Positions 45,490 to 54,170 of a DNA stretch of 64,000 bases are shown in pieces (position 1 is the first letter of the stretch; each line of letters begins with the position of its first letter). The stretch is from Paludisphaera mucosa (GTDB lineage Bacteria > Planctomycetota > Planctomycetia > Isosphaerales > Isosphaeraceae): the NCBI RefSeq assembly GCF_029589435.1, contig NZ_JARRAG010000002.1:2294001-2358000 (forward strand). The letters are read 5' to 3'. The position numbers and the translations under genes were made by a program. The notes below the pieces were generated by a model that did no database searches, had not been told where the DNA came from, and saw only the letters and a list, made by a program, of their open reading frames with translations.

Positions 45490-45519
45490 GTCGAGATCTC
45501 CACGAGGTTCATTTCAAGC

Positions 45520-46833
45520 TTAGTTCAAATTCGGGCGCTGCGTCGCTTCTCCAACCGGCCCTGGCCGACCGTCCAGGAGCGCATCCCGAGAGATTTCATT
45601 CAACCCCAATTCCCTCGTCGTCCGCCGACGATGCGGGGCGTTCGGCGGGCGACGACGACTCGATCCTGCAGGATCGAGTTCGCGAAAGCATGCAAGCAAG
45701 GACTGCGCCGATCGATCCCAATCGAAGGTCGCTGCGCGTCGGAGCGCCAGGGCGGCGAGCGCGTCGCGGCGGGCGGGGTCGCGGAGGATCGCGTCGAGGG
45801 CGCGGGCGATGTCGGCGACGTCGAGCGGGTCGAAGAAGATCCCCGCCTCGCCGACGACCTCGGGGAGCGAGCCCGCGCGACTGGCGATCACGGGCGCCCC
45901 GCAGGCCATGGCCTCGACCGCGGGCAGGCCGAAGCCCTCCAGCAACGACGGGAAGACCAGGGCGTACGTGCGGCTGTAGAAAACCGCGAGGTCCTCGTCG
46001 GGCACGAACCCCGGCAGGATCACTCGGCTTTCCAGGCCCCGCTCGGCGATCGTGCGGCGGATCTCCGGGACGTGGGTGTGGAAGACGTCGTGGAAGTCGC
46101 CGGTTAGGACGAGCCGCACGTCGGCCGGGGCCGCCTCGGCGAACGCCTCGACGAGCCTCGGCAGGTTCTTGTGAGGGCTCAGGCCGCCGACGTAGAGCAG
46201 GAACCGGGAGTCCGCCGGGACGCCGTATCGCTCCAACGCCTCGGCCGCTCTCGCCTCGTCCTCGATCGGCCGGAACACCGGGTCGGCCGCCTCGCCGACG
46301 ACCCGCAGCCGGTCCTCGGCGAGCCGCAGCCGCCTCATCAGGTAGCGTTTCGAGGTCTCGGAGACCGTGACGATGCGGTGGGCCGACCGGACGGCGACGA
46401 ACTCCTTCACCGTCCACGCGGCCCGGCCCGCGAAGGTGGGGAAGACCAGCTCGGGGTGCTCCAGGGTGAGCGTGTCGTGCATCGTGACCACGACGCGCGG
46501 GACGCCCCACACGGGGTAGAAGCTGTACGTGGCCGGGAAGTACATGAGGTCGAGCCTCGCCCCGGCGACGGCCCGGCCCATGGCCAGCATGTCGAGCAGC
46601 CCGCGGCGGCCCTTCGCCGTCGCCGCCGCGCTGGGGGCGTCGCGGACGCCCACGACGAGCGAGACGACCCCGTCGGGAAGCTCGACAGCCGCCGCGGAGG
46701 GGCCGTCGATGACGACGACGACCTCGTGCCCTTCCTCGATCGCCCTGGGGACGAAGGCCGCAAGCAACCGACGCGCGAAGCGGCCGAAGCCCCGGCGGTT
46801 GGCCAGGCAGGTGCCGTCGAAGCCGATACGCAT
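45520..46833 (-). CDS. Family 4 glycosyltransferase
   Basis: 437 residues from the ATG at 46833, with GGAG 9 nt upstream. It has a GT-B fold of the GT4 family: MRIGFDGTCLANRRGFGRF at the start, a middle VTMHDT and IVTVSETSKRYL, then LLYVGGLSPHKNLPRLVEAF and the EX7E signature EGFGLPAVE. It transfers a sugar from a nucleotide donor, probably to a lipid- or polysaccharide-linked acceptor at the inner membrane. The last 40 residues are Arg-rich and variable and may not be structured. It is 38 bp after the DUF362 gene on the same strand. Confidence 0.92.
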   Translation of the reverse strand: MRIGFDGTCLANRRGFGRFARRLLAAFVPRAIEEGHEVVVVIDGPSAAAVELPDGVVSLVVGVRDAPSAAATAKGRRGLLDMLAMGRAVAGARLDLMYFPATYSFYPVWGVPRVVVTMHDTLTLEHPELVFPTFAGRAAWTVKEFVAVRSAHRIVTVSETSKRYLMRRLRLAEDRLRVVGEAADPVFRPIEDEARAAEALERYGVPADSRFLLYVGGLSPHKNLPRLVEAFAEAAPADVRLVLTGDFHDVFHTHVPEIRRTIAERGLESRVILPGFVPDEDLAVFYSRTYALVFPSLLEGFGLPAVEAMACGAPVIASRAGSLPEVVGEAGIFFDPLDVADIARALDAILRDPARRDALAALALRRAATFDWDRSAQSLLACFRELDPAGSSRRRPPNAPHRRRTTRELGLNEISRDALLDGRPGPVGEATQRPNLN

Positions 46834-46870
46834 GCGAGGTCGCTCCGGATGGCGGGGGGCGGCGGGTCGA

Positions 46871-47998
46871 TCAGGCGCGGGACGATTTCCGCGCCCGGGC
46901 CCGCGAGCGTCGGGAGCGGAAGTGGGGGGCGGGGCCGACGTCGCCCTCGGCCGGATTCGCGGCCGAGACCAGCCGCAGGAGGCGATCCGAGGCGTGCCTT
47001 CGGCATTTACGGCGGACCTGCGACCAGGGCTCGCCGACGATCGTGATGGCGGCCAGGTCGGCCACGCCCAATCCGGCCGCCTGCGCCCGGCGAAGGTAGG
47101 CGACGTCGAGCGGGTCGAAGCCCATGATGGCCGCGGCCACGGCGTCGACGGCGACCGGGTCGGTCCCGGCGATCACCGTCCCGAGGCGCAGCCGGGTCCC
47201 CAGCCGGGGCCCCTGGCCGTGCATGCCGGAGAAGCCGTCGATCACGCTGATCCGCGGGGCTGCGAGCGTCGCCAGGGCCGCCAGCCGGTCGGTCGCGCGC
47301 TCGACGCGGTCCAGGCAGCGTCGCTCGGCGCCGGTCAGCCGCATGCCGCCGTCGATGGCGCGGACCCCCAGCCAGGCCCGGACCAGCCGGCCTCGCCAGG
47401 TCTCCAGGGCGCCGCAAAGGGGGACCAGTCGCGACGGGATCTGCTTCGAGAGCCGCGACCCGTCGAAGCCGCGGCGGTCGTCGCGATGGAGGATCGCCGC
47501 CAGGCCCGGCAAGGTCAGGCCGATGCGGAACGTCCGATGCGTCCTCGCCACTCCGAGCGAGACGCGGCAGGCCGAGTCCGCGGCCAGCGACGAGATCCGG
47601 AGCGATTCCGTCCGGCCGCCGACGGACGCCTCGCGGGCGGTCCAGGCGTCGGGCTCGGCATCGAGGTCGTGGTAGGCGACGGGTCGGCCCGAGGTCTCGG
47701 CGCGATAGCCGAGCTTCTCGTAGCAGGAAGACGCCGAGGGCCGGGGGTCGGCCGCGCCGGCGACGACGTCGATCGCGCCTGCGCCGGAGGCGAGCAGGGC
47801 GTCGACGGTCGCCGAGAGCGCGTCGTGGTCGGTGGAGGCCCACGGGCGGCCCAACTCGTCGAGCGTCGGGATGATCGTCGCGGAGCCGCACGACGACACG
47901 GCCGCCCGGACGTCGTCGGCGATCAGCGCGAGGGCCTGCGCGACGGCCCCGCGACGGCGGTCGCCCTGAACCACGGCTACCTTGATCGCGTCGTCCAT
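46871..47998 (-). CDS. DUF362 domain protein
   Basis: 375 residues from the ATG at 47998, which overlaps the 3' end of the GT2 gene by 22 bp; the frame extends further but there it runs inside GT2. It matches the DUF362 family: KVAVVQGDRRRGAVAQALALI at the start, STIIPTLDELGR-like SATIIPTLDELGR, ISVIDGFSGMHGQGP, and the GTDPVAVDAVAAAIMGFDP segment near the C-terminus. The biochemical function of this family is not established; many members carry ferredoxin-type cysteines, which are absent here. The tight overlap with GT2 and nearness to GT4 suggest a shared glycan-related job. The C-terminus is a basic Arg/Ser tail. Confidence 0.85.
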   Translation of the reverse strand: MDDAIKVAVVQGDRRRGAVAQALALIADDVRAAVSSCGSATIIPTLDELGRPWASTDHDALSATVDALLASGAGAIDVVAGAADPRPSASSCYEKLGYRAETSGRPVAYHDLDAEPDAWTAREASVGGRTESLRISSLAADSACRVSLGVARTHRTFRIGLTLPGLAAILHRDDRRGFDGSRLSKQIPSRLVPLCGALETWRGRLVRAWLGVRAIDGGMRLTGAERRCLDRVERATDRLAALATLAAPRISVIDGFSGMHGQGPRLGTRLRLGTVIAGTDPVAVDAVAAAIMGFDPLDVAYLRRAQAAGLGVADLAAITIVGEPWSQVRRKCRRHASDRLLRLVSAANPAEGDVGPAPHFRSRRSRARARKSSRA

Positions 47999-49125
47999 CG
48001 CTGGAGCCTCCTTGCCAGCCGGACCCAGGCCGGCGGGGGGATGGGGCGTCCGCCGCGATCGACGCGGCCCTCGGCGACCGGACGCCTGCGCCGGTCGAGG
48101 ACGTACCATCGGGTCAGGGCGATCACGACCGAGACGCCGCAGCACACGAAATACAGCAGGTGCAGCGGGAACGAGCCCACGGCGAAGCCGACCCCGCGAC
48201 GTCGCGCCAGGAACCGATAGAGCGGGGTGTTCAGAGCCACGACGCCGCCGGCGCAGGCCACAGCAACCGCGCCGGCCCAGGCCGTCATCGGCAGCGCGGC
48301 CGTCGCCAGCAGGAGCCCGCCGGTGGCTGCGACAGAAAGTTTCTGCGCCGCCTGCACGTTGAGGTCGGTCTCGACCGTCCCGCTCCGCTTGATGAGGAGC
48401 ATCCACGGCACCCCGCGGCGGAAGACGTCGGTGCGGACGACCTCGAACAGCGTCCAGCGCTTCATGTGGGTCGCCTGGACGTCGCGGGCCAGGACGATCT
48501 TGCGGCCGGCGCGGGTCAGGCGGTAGCCCAGCTCGATGTCCTCGATCGACGGCCGGGCGTAGAGCCGGGGGTCGAAGCCGCCGAATTCGCGGAAGGCGGC
48601 GCGACGGATCATCCCGCAGCCGGTCCAGAACGTGTGGGCCGGGCGGGCGTCGTCGACGAAGTCGCCTTGCTGGTGGACGTAATGGTGGAGCAGGTTGCGG
48701 AACCGGCTGACGATCCCCGGCGCGAGCGGCCGGTCGTCGTACGACCCGAACAGGGCGGTCAGGCCGGGGTCGTCCAGGAACCGCGTCATCCCCCGCTCGA
48801 TCGTGTCCGGGTGGACGGCGACGTCGGCGTCGAGGAAGAAGATCAGCTCGCCGGTCGCTTTTTCCGCGCCGAGGTTGCGGGCGGCGGCGGGGCCGAGGGG
48901 GCGGTCGTGGCGCAGCACGGACGCCCCGTGGCGCACGGCCACGGGCCCGGAATCATCGGTCGAGCCGTCGTCGACGACGAGCAGCTCGAATCGGGCCCAG
49001 GAAGATTCACGAAGCCGGCGGAGGCAGCGCTCGAAGTCGCGGCCCCCGTTGTGGACGGGAACGACGACGGAAAGCGACGGCCTCCCCGGCTCCGTGCTCG
49101 CCGGACCGGCGGGGACATCGTCCAT
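47977..49125 (-). CDS. Family 2 glycosyltransferase, membrane-bound
   Basis: 382 residues from the ATG at 49125, with GAGGGTGA upstream. The GT-A fold has LSVVVPVHNGG, LLVVDDGSTDDS, the metal-binding FFLDADV, and a late SIEDIELGYRL segment that supplies the base. Two to three transmembrane helices follow in the last 130 residues (ATGGLLLATAALPMTAWAG, FPLHLLYFVCCGVSVVIAL). It would add sugars at the inner membrane to a lipid carrier or exopolysaccharide. It is first in a likely operon GT2-DUF362-GT4-phosphoesterase, all on the - strand. Confidence 0.92.
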   Translation of the reverse strand: MDDVPAGPASTEPGRPSLSVVVPVHNGGRDFERCLRRLRESSWARFELLVVDDGSTDDSGPVAVRHGASVLRHDRPLGPAAARNLGAEKATGELIFFLDADVAVHPDTIERGMTRFLDDPGLTALFGSYDDRPLAPGIVSRFRNLLHHYVHQQGDFVDDARPAHTFWTGCGMIRRAAFREFGGFDPRLYARPSIEDIELGYRLTRAGRKIVLARDVQATHMKRWTLFEVVRTDVFRRGVPWMLLIKRSGTVETDLNVQAAQKLSVAATGGLLLATAALPMTAWAGAVAVACAGGVVALNTPLYRFLARRRGVGFAVGSFPLHLLYFVCCGVSVVIALTRWYVLDRRRRPVAEGRVDRGGRPIPPPAWVRLARRLQRWTTRSR

Positions 49126-49324
49126 GATTCACCCTCGCCCGTCAAAAAGGGACACGTGCCGGAATGCGTTCACCATCCTTGGGATCGCCCGAACACGCGC
49201 CTCGACCGCAGCCGCCGAACGGGGCGAATTGAATCGCCGGATGTCCTCTCGTGGTGTCTCGTCCCCCGTCGTCGCCCTGCGGACGCGACGTGCGGCGGGA
49301 ATGTAGCGGGAACCCCGAAACCTG

Positions 49325-50332
49325 TCAATCGAGGCTGTCCCATCCGCCCTTCGAGGCGGGCTTCTTCGAGTGCGGGCGACGGAACGCGACCCACCCTGAG
49401 AGCACCGCGGCGACGATGAACGCCAGGCCGATCCACGCACCGGCGGCGGCGAACCACTCGCCGGTTTCGATCGGATACCGGGCGCGCAAGGGAGACGAAG
49501 CCACTGTCGTCGCCGCCTCGCCGACGAGGTATGCGTCCTTCGAGGGCGGCGCGCGGAACGTCGCCACGGGGTGCTCGCGCTGCAAGGCGACCTCCTCGAC
49601 GACCGTCGTATGATCGATGCGCGACGACGGCCGCTCCGGGTCGCTCCAGTCGTGGACGACCAACGTCGAGTTGCGGGGAAAGTGACGACCGTCGATCTCG
49701 TCGAGCGATCCCGCGCTCCAGGTCGACCTCGGCCTGTGCTGCGCGTAGTCGACCCATTGCGAGTGGGATTCGACGCGCAGCGGGACGCCGGTCTCGCGGT
49801 CGAGCCAGTAGACGAAGAAGGGGGGCGTCGAGCCCGGTTCCACTTCGGGAGTGAGCAAGAACCCGTCGCAACTCCGATCCAGGATGCGGTCGGCTCCGAC
49901 GAACTGCGCCGCCGGGAGGACCTTGTCGAGCGGCGTCGTCCCGAGATAGAAGGCGGCGATCGGTTCCGGCCGGGTGGAGACCCCGTCGCTCGCCACGCGG
50001 AACCCGCTGTCGGCCCCGACGCGGACCGATTCGCGGCTCGTTCGGCCCGGCTCCTCGATCCGGAAGACCGACTCGACGTGGGTGCCGTGGACGAACTCGA
50101 TCGACACGTACAGCGCCCGCGGCTGGTCGACGGGCCGAGTCCGGCTTTCGAGCCTGAAGCGTCCTGGGGCCTGGATCAGGTGGAAGTGCTCGACGACCGG
50201 CGGCCCGGGCGTCGGCGAGGAGTCGTCGGTGCGTGGCGGGGATTCGCGGCGGACGCGCAGCTCGATCGGATTCCACGAGGCCATCTCGCGGGCGAGCTTC
50301 TGGGCGGCGGCCTGGTTGGGGCTGTCTTGCAT
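49325..50332 (-). CDS. Hypothetical membrane-anchored protein
   Basis: 335 residues from the ATG at 50332, 1 bp after the DUF1559 gene stop, so the two are surely co-translated. The bulk looks like a beta-rich domain with many W, F and Y residues at strand positions (FHLIQAPGRFRLES, FFVYWLDRETGVPLRVES, ATFRAPPSKDAY). This is reminiscent of LolA-like folds that bind lipids, but I cannot confirm that. One transmembrane helix lies near the C-terminus (about 289-312) with a short basic tail after it. No signal peptide is seen at the N-terminus. A role with the prepilin-like partner is inferred from position. Confidence 0.8.
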   Translation of the reverse strand: MQDSPNQAAAQKLAREMASWNPIELRVRRESPPRTDDSSPTPGPPVVEHFHLIQAPGRFRLESRTRPVDQPRALYVSIEFVHGTHVESVFRIEEPGRTSRESVRVGADSGFRVASDGVSTRPEPIAAFYLGTTPLDKVLPAAQFVGADRILDRSCDGFLLTPEVEPGSTPPFFVYWLDRETGVPLRVESHSQWVDYAQHRPRSTWSAGSLDEIDGRHFPRNSTLVVHDWSDPERPSSRIDHTTVVEEVALQREHPVATFRAPPSKDAYLVGEAATTVASSPLRARYPIETGEWFAAAGAWIGLAFIVAAVLSGWVAFRRPHSKKPASKGGWDSLD

Positions 50333-50333
50333 G

Positions 50334-51362
50334 TCAGTAAACGTCCGGGTCGCCCGTCTCGCCGCCGGCGCGGGTGAGCAGCATCCGCCAGGCTCTCGGG
50401 TCGATGTTCGACCGGACCGCGCGAACCGACCCGTCGGCCCAGCCGACGTTGACGACGCCCGGGTGGAGGCTTCGAGGCGCGAACGCGCCGACGCCGTCCA
50501 GGGCGTCCGACCCGCAGTCGGGGATTGGGCTGTTGGGCGTCAGCGCCCCGCGGAACGTCGAGTAAAGGGAGCCCGGGAACAGCCAGCATCGCCCGGAATC
50601 GGTCCGTCCCATCGCGGCGGCCGACTGCGGGAGCCGGGAGCAGATCCGGACCCAGTCGTCGGCGTCGAGCCCTGGATCCGCCGCGCCGGCCGGGACCCAG
50701 TCGCGCGAGGCGTCGAACGGCTCCTGGCCGCCGCCGCACAGCTTTTCCGCGAACGCCACCGTGTTCGACAGGCCGTCGGTGAACTCCGAGGCCGCGACGG
50801 ACCGCGACTCGTCGAACGCCCCCCTCGTCCCCGGCGGCGGCCCTTGCGGCCTGGTCAGAACGCCCCTGGCGTCACCAAGATCTCCCAACCCGACGTTCGC
50901 CCGGTAATTCAGCCCGGCGTAGGGATCGGGGAAGTGGTACGGGTCGGTGGGACACACGAGGATCCCGATCCGCGTCGAGGCGACCGTCGTATTCTGGGCG
51001 GGCACGCCGCACGACGGGCCCATCGGCACGTCGAAGTTGAGCGCGTTGTAAATCGCGGCCTCGTCCAGATCCCGCAGGAGCTGACAGGGGATCGACGAGA
51101 CGTTGGCGTCGCCGGCCGTCGTGGGCTCGACCGGACGATCAATCCTGGCCGGGGGATAGACGCCCTTCGTCGTCCGGAATTGGTCGGCCGCCAGGACGAT
51201 GTTCTTCAGGTTGTTCTGGCACTGGGCCCGCCGCGCCGACTCGCCGCAAGAGGTGACCGTGGGAAGTAGCAGGCCAGAGAGGACGCCGATCACCCCGACC
51301 AGCGTCACCGCGTCGACGAGGCGGAACATCGGCCGATGAATGTCCTCGACGTGACGGCCCAT
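50334..51362 (-). CDS. DUF1559 prepilin-like protein
   Basis: 342 residues from the ATG at 51362, with GGAGGCGAGG upstream. An N-terminal hydrophobic helix is followed by ARRAQCQNNLKNIVLA, which is characteristic of planctomycete DUF1559 proteins. The H-X9-DG motif is near the end (HPGVVNVGWADG). These proteins resemble type IV pseudopilins, but their function is unknown and planctomycete genomes carry many copies. The usual GFTLIELLVVIAIIG processing site is degenerate here (FRLVDAVTLVGVIGVLSG): the +5 Glu is Asp and the Gly before Phe is Met. Prepilin peptidase cleavage is therefore uncertain. Confidence 0.9.
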   Translation of the reverse strand: MGRHVEDIHRPMFRLVDAVTLVGVIGVLSGLLLPTVTSCGESARRAQCQNNLKNIVLAADQFRTTKGVYPPARIDRPVEPTTAGDANVSSIPCQLLRDLDEAAIYNALNFDVPMGPSCGVPAQNTTVASTRIGILVCPTDPYHFPDPYAGLNYRANVGLGDLGDARGVLTRPQGPPPGTRGAFDESRSVAASEFTDGLSNTVAFAEKLCGGGQEPFDASRDWVPAGAADPGLDADDWVRICSRLPQSAAAMGRTDSGRCWLFPGSLYSTFRGALTPNSPIPDCGSDALDGVGAFAPRSLHPGVVNVGWADGSVRAVRSNIDPRAWRMLLTRAGGETGDPDVY

Positions 51363-51558
51363 GTCCTAACCTCGCCTCCGACCCGGCGGCACGACGTGAT
51401 CTCCGACGTCTGACAAACATACGACCCCCAGAGAGGGCGTGTCGAGGAAAATCGCCAGCCGGCCGACGGTGGCATCGCTTCGCAAGCCGGGTTACGATCC
51501 GGCCCTGACCGCCGACGTGAGCGGTCCGTAGAGAAGACACCGAGGCCGAGATGCGACG

Positions 51559-52680
51559 ATGAAGCAACCACGTCCCCGTCCGGAACTCCTGATGTTCCTC
51601 TTCCTGGCCCCGCTCGCGGCCCCCGCCGCGGCCGAGGAGGCCGTCGCCTGGTGCGACGTCCGCACGCTGACGATCGAGGGGCAGGCGTGGAAGGAGACCC
51701 ACCTCAAGGCCCCTTTCGACAGGCTGCCGGCGAAGGCCGAGGGCGTGGTCCGGCCGCCGGTCTGGAACCTCTCGCGGGATTCGGCGGGGATCGCCGTCCG
51801 GTTCGTCACCGACGCGACCGAGATCCACGCGCGCTGGACGTTGACCAAGGGGGGCCTGGCGATGCCCCACATGCCCGCCACGGGCGTCAGCGGGCTCGAC
51901 CTCTACGCGCGCGACGCCGCGGGGCGATGGCGCTGGGTCGCCGTCGGCCAGCCTTCGGAGAAGGCGAACACCAAGATGCTCGTGAAGGGGCTCGACTCCG
52001 CGACGCGCGAGTATCTGCTCTACCTGCCCCTCTACAACGGCGTGTCGGCGGTCGAGGTAGGGGTCCCGAACGGCGTCGAGATTCGCCCCGCCGATCCGCG
52101 CAAGCCGGAATCGGCGCGGCCGATCGTATTCTACGGGACGTCGATCACGCACGGCGGCTGCGCGTCGCGGCCGGGGATGGTGCACACGGCGATCCTCGGA
52201 CGCTGGCTCGACCGGCCGGTGATCAACCTGGGTTTCAGCGGCAACGGCACGATGGACTCGTCGATCGCGGACCTGCTCGTCGAGATCGACGCCGCCGTCT
52301 ATGTGATCGACTGCCTGCCGAACATGACCGCCGACATGATCGCCGAGCGCACCGGGCCTCTCGTGAAGACGCTCCGGAAAACGCGGCCCGAGGTCCCCAT
52401 CCTCCTCGTCGAGGATCGCTCCTACACCGACTCGACCTTCCTGAAGGCCCATCGGGAGCGGAACGAGACCAGTCGCGCCGCATTGAAGAAGGCGTTCCGA
52501 ACGCTCGTCGACGAGGGCATTCCCAACCTTCACTACCTGGAAGGCCCCGCCCAGCTCGGCGACGACGGCGAAGGGACGGTCGACGGATCGCACCCGACGG
52601 ACCTGGGCTTCCAGAAGATGGCCGACGTGTTCACGCCCGCCGTCGAATCGGCGCTGAAGGCCTCCCCCGTGGGCCGCTGA
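51559..52680 (+). CDS. Secreted SGNH/GDSL hydrolase with N-terminal SGNH_N-type domain
   Basis: 373 residues from the ATG at 51559. A signal peptide covers about 1-25 (LLMFLFLAPLAAPAAAE). A beta-rich N-terminal domain (about 30-180) is typical of planctomycete SGNH hydrolases. The catalytic domain has block I FYGTSITHGG (Ser195), GFSGNG (226-231), and block V DGSHPTDLG (Asp342, His345), so the catalytic set is complete. Such enzymes deacylate esters, often acetyl groups on polysaccharides. It is convergent with the sigma factor gene, with only 10 bp between the stops. Confidence 0.92.
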   Translation: MKQPRPRPELLMFLFLAPLAAPAAAEEAVAWCDVRTLTIEGQAWKETHLKAPFDRLPAKAEGVVRPPVWNLSRDSAGIAVRFVTDATEIHARWTLTKGGLAMPHMPATGVSGLDLYARDAAGRWRWVAVGQPSEKANTKMLVKGLDSATREYLLYLPLYNGVSAVEVGVPNGVEIRPADPRKPESARPIVFYGTSITHGGCASRPGMVHTAILGRWLDRPVINLGFSGNGTMDSSIADLLVEIDAAVYVIDCLPNMTADMIAERTGPLVKTLRKTRPEVPILLVEDRSYTDSTFLKAHRERNETSRAALKKAFRTLVDEGIPNLHYLEGPAQLGDDGEGTVDGSHPTDLGFQKMADVFTPAVESALKASPVGR

Positions 52681-52690
52681 CCGCGCGGGG

Positions 52691-53449
52691 TCAGTTCATC
52701 GGCTGGTCGAACTTCGCCCGGCCCAGGGTCGGCTTGCAGAACTCCAGCAGCTTGAGGTCGCCGAGTTCTTCCTCGACCTCGTCGCGGCTGGGGTTCTGGA
52801 GCGAGACCCGGACCTCGTCGACCAGAAACTCGGTGAACTTGTCGCGGGCGCGGTGGAGGATCTGCCGGAGGTTGCCGGCCGACATCGGCTTGCCGATCCG
52901 CTGCGACAGCTCCTGCGCCAGCTCGGGCGAGCGCAGGGCTGGCCGGGCGAGGCGAAGCTTCATGACCTGCCAGAAGGGCTGGCCGGTGTTGCTCTCGTGC
53001 GCCCGAAGCGCGTCCCAGGCGCGGGCCATGAGGTCCTGGCGCCAGCTCCGCAGGAATTGCTCGTCGAAGTCGGCCAGGCCGTCGTCGCTGACGATCGCGG
53101 CCTCCATCGCCGTGTCGAGCTGGGAGACGACCTTCTTCTTGCGGAAGTGGTCGACCATCAGGTTGTGCACGGCGCGTTTCAAATAGTCGCGGAACCGGCC
53201 CCGGCTGGGATCGAACTGGCGGAACTTCCCTTCCAGGAACTTGACCGAGAACTCCTGGTTGAGGTCGCGGGCCACGTCGGGGTCGCCGACGACTTTCAGG
53301 AGATATCGGTGGACGGCACCGGAATAGCGAAGCATCAAGAGCTGTTTGGCCTTGTCAGCCTGCTCCGGGGTGCCATTCTGCGCCTGATAAAGCAGGGTCG
53401 TTTGGGTCAAAAGGTCGGAGAGCTTGGCTTTGGGATCGCCGGCTTCCAC
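52691..53449 (-). CDS. ECF-type RNA polymerase sigma factor
   Basis: 252 residues from a GTG at 53449 chosen because AAGGAGA lies 5-6 nt upstream; the longer GTG at 53497 has no ribosome site. Region 2 is at about 50-115 (HRYLLKVVGDPDVARDLNQE, FRDYLKRAVHNLMVDHFRKK). A region-4-like helix-turn-helix follows at about 185-225 (LAQELSQRIGKPMSAGNLRQIL). The linker between them is longer than in standard ECF factors, as in planctomycete-type ECF groups. No anti-sigma gene is adjacent. What it controls cannot be read from the window. Confidence 0.85.
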   Translation of the reverse strand: MEAGDPKAKLSDLLTQTTLLYQAQNGTPEQADKAKQLLMLRYSGAVHRYLLKVVGDPDVARDLNQEFSVKFLEGKFRQFDPSRGRFRDYLKRAVHNLMVDHFRKKKVVSQLDTAMEAAIVSDDGLADFDEQFLRSWRQDLMARAWDALRAHESNTGQPFWQVMKLRLARPALRSPELAQELSQRIGKPMSAGNLRQILHRARDKFTEFLVDEVRVSLQNPSRDEVEEELGDLKLLEFCKPTLGRAKFDQPMN

Positions 53450-53663
53450 GGTCGTTCTCCTTGCCGCAAGTCGCTTGTCGGGAGAGAGATGGAGCACGCC
53501 GGTCGGTCGCTTCGGCGCGACTTCGGATCACAGGGCGGGCGTTCGATCGCGAAAATTCGGAACAAGATTGGAACGCATGGCCCCGAGCGGCGTATTGGCT
53601 AGTGAGGGGAGGGCGTCCAGACGACTCGTCCCTCTTCTCTATCATACAGACGGAGGCCGAACC

Positions 53664-53957
53664 ATGAACAACCTGAGTCAGACCGCCCAACGCCGGAGTC
53701 GGGCCCTCGGTGATCATGGGGTCGCTTCGTCCCGCCCTCATCATCTTTTCCGCCGGCTGGCCGCCGCGGGGTCGTGGTTGCGGGAGGCGCGCCGATCGCT
53801 CGGCCGCCGGCTCGACGACGGCCTGCGGTCGGGCCTCGACGCGGCGGCGTCCTTCCTCGACCCCCCCGCCTCGAAGCGACGGCCGACCCTCGCGCCGATC
53901 GCGATCGACGCCTCGTCCGCGAAGATTCGGCGTTCGCGGGCGATCCACCGGAGATGA
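53664..53957 (+). CDS. Small basic protein, hypothetical
   Basis: 97 residues from the ATG at 53664, with GGAGG 7-8 nt upstream and a TATCAT -10-like sequence at 53640-53645. The product is rich in Arg, Ala and Ser with amphipathic helices (HLFRRLAAAGSWLREARRSL) and no cysteine or membrane segment. I do not recognise it. It lies between two sigma factor genes, so an accessory regulator is possible, but nothing in the sequence shows that. It may not be a real gene. Confidence 0.45.
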   Translation: MNNLSQTAQRRSRALGDHGVASSRPHHLFRRLAAAGSWLREARRSLGRRLDDGLRSGLDAAASFLDPPASKRRPTLAPIAIDASSAKIRRSRAIHRR

Positions 53958-54170
53958 GCCGCCCGCCCACGGCGACCCAATCCATCAAAATATCGGCATT
54001 CTAACGCCATCGGGTGCGTGCCGGGAGTCGGCTCGTCCGTCCCCCCTCGCCCGCGATCCGCACGCCACGGGGCCGATCGGCCCGCCGGGGCCGCGTCGGA
54101 TCAGGGGGGCGGCGCGCACCGACCGGCACGACGCGACCCACGACCGGATCGGGAAAGGACCTTGCACGCC

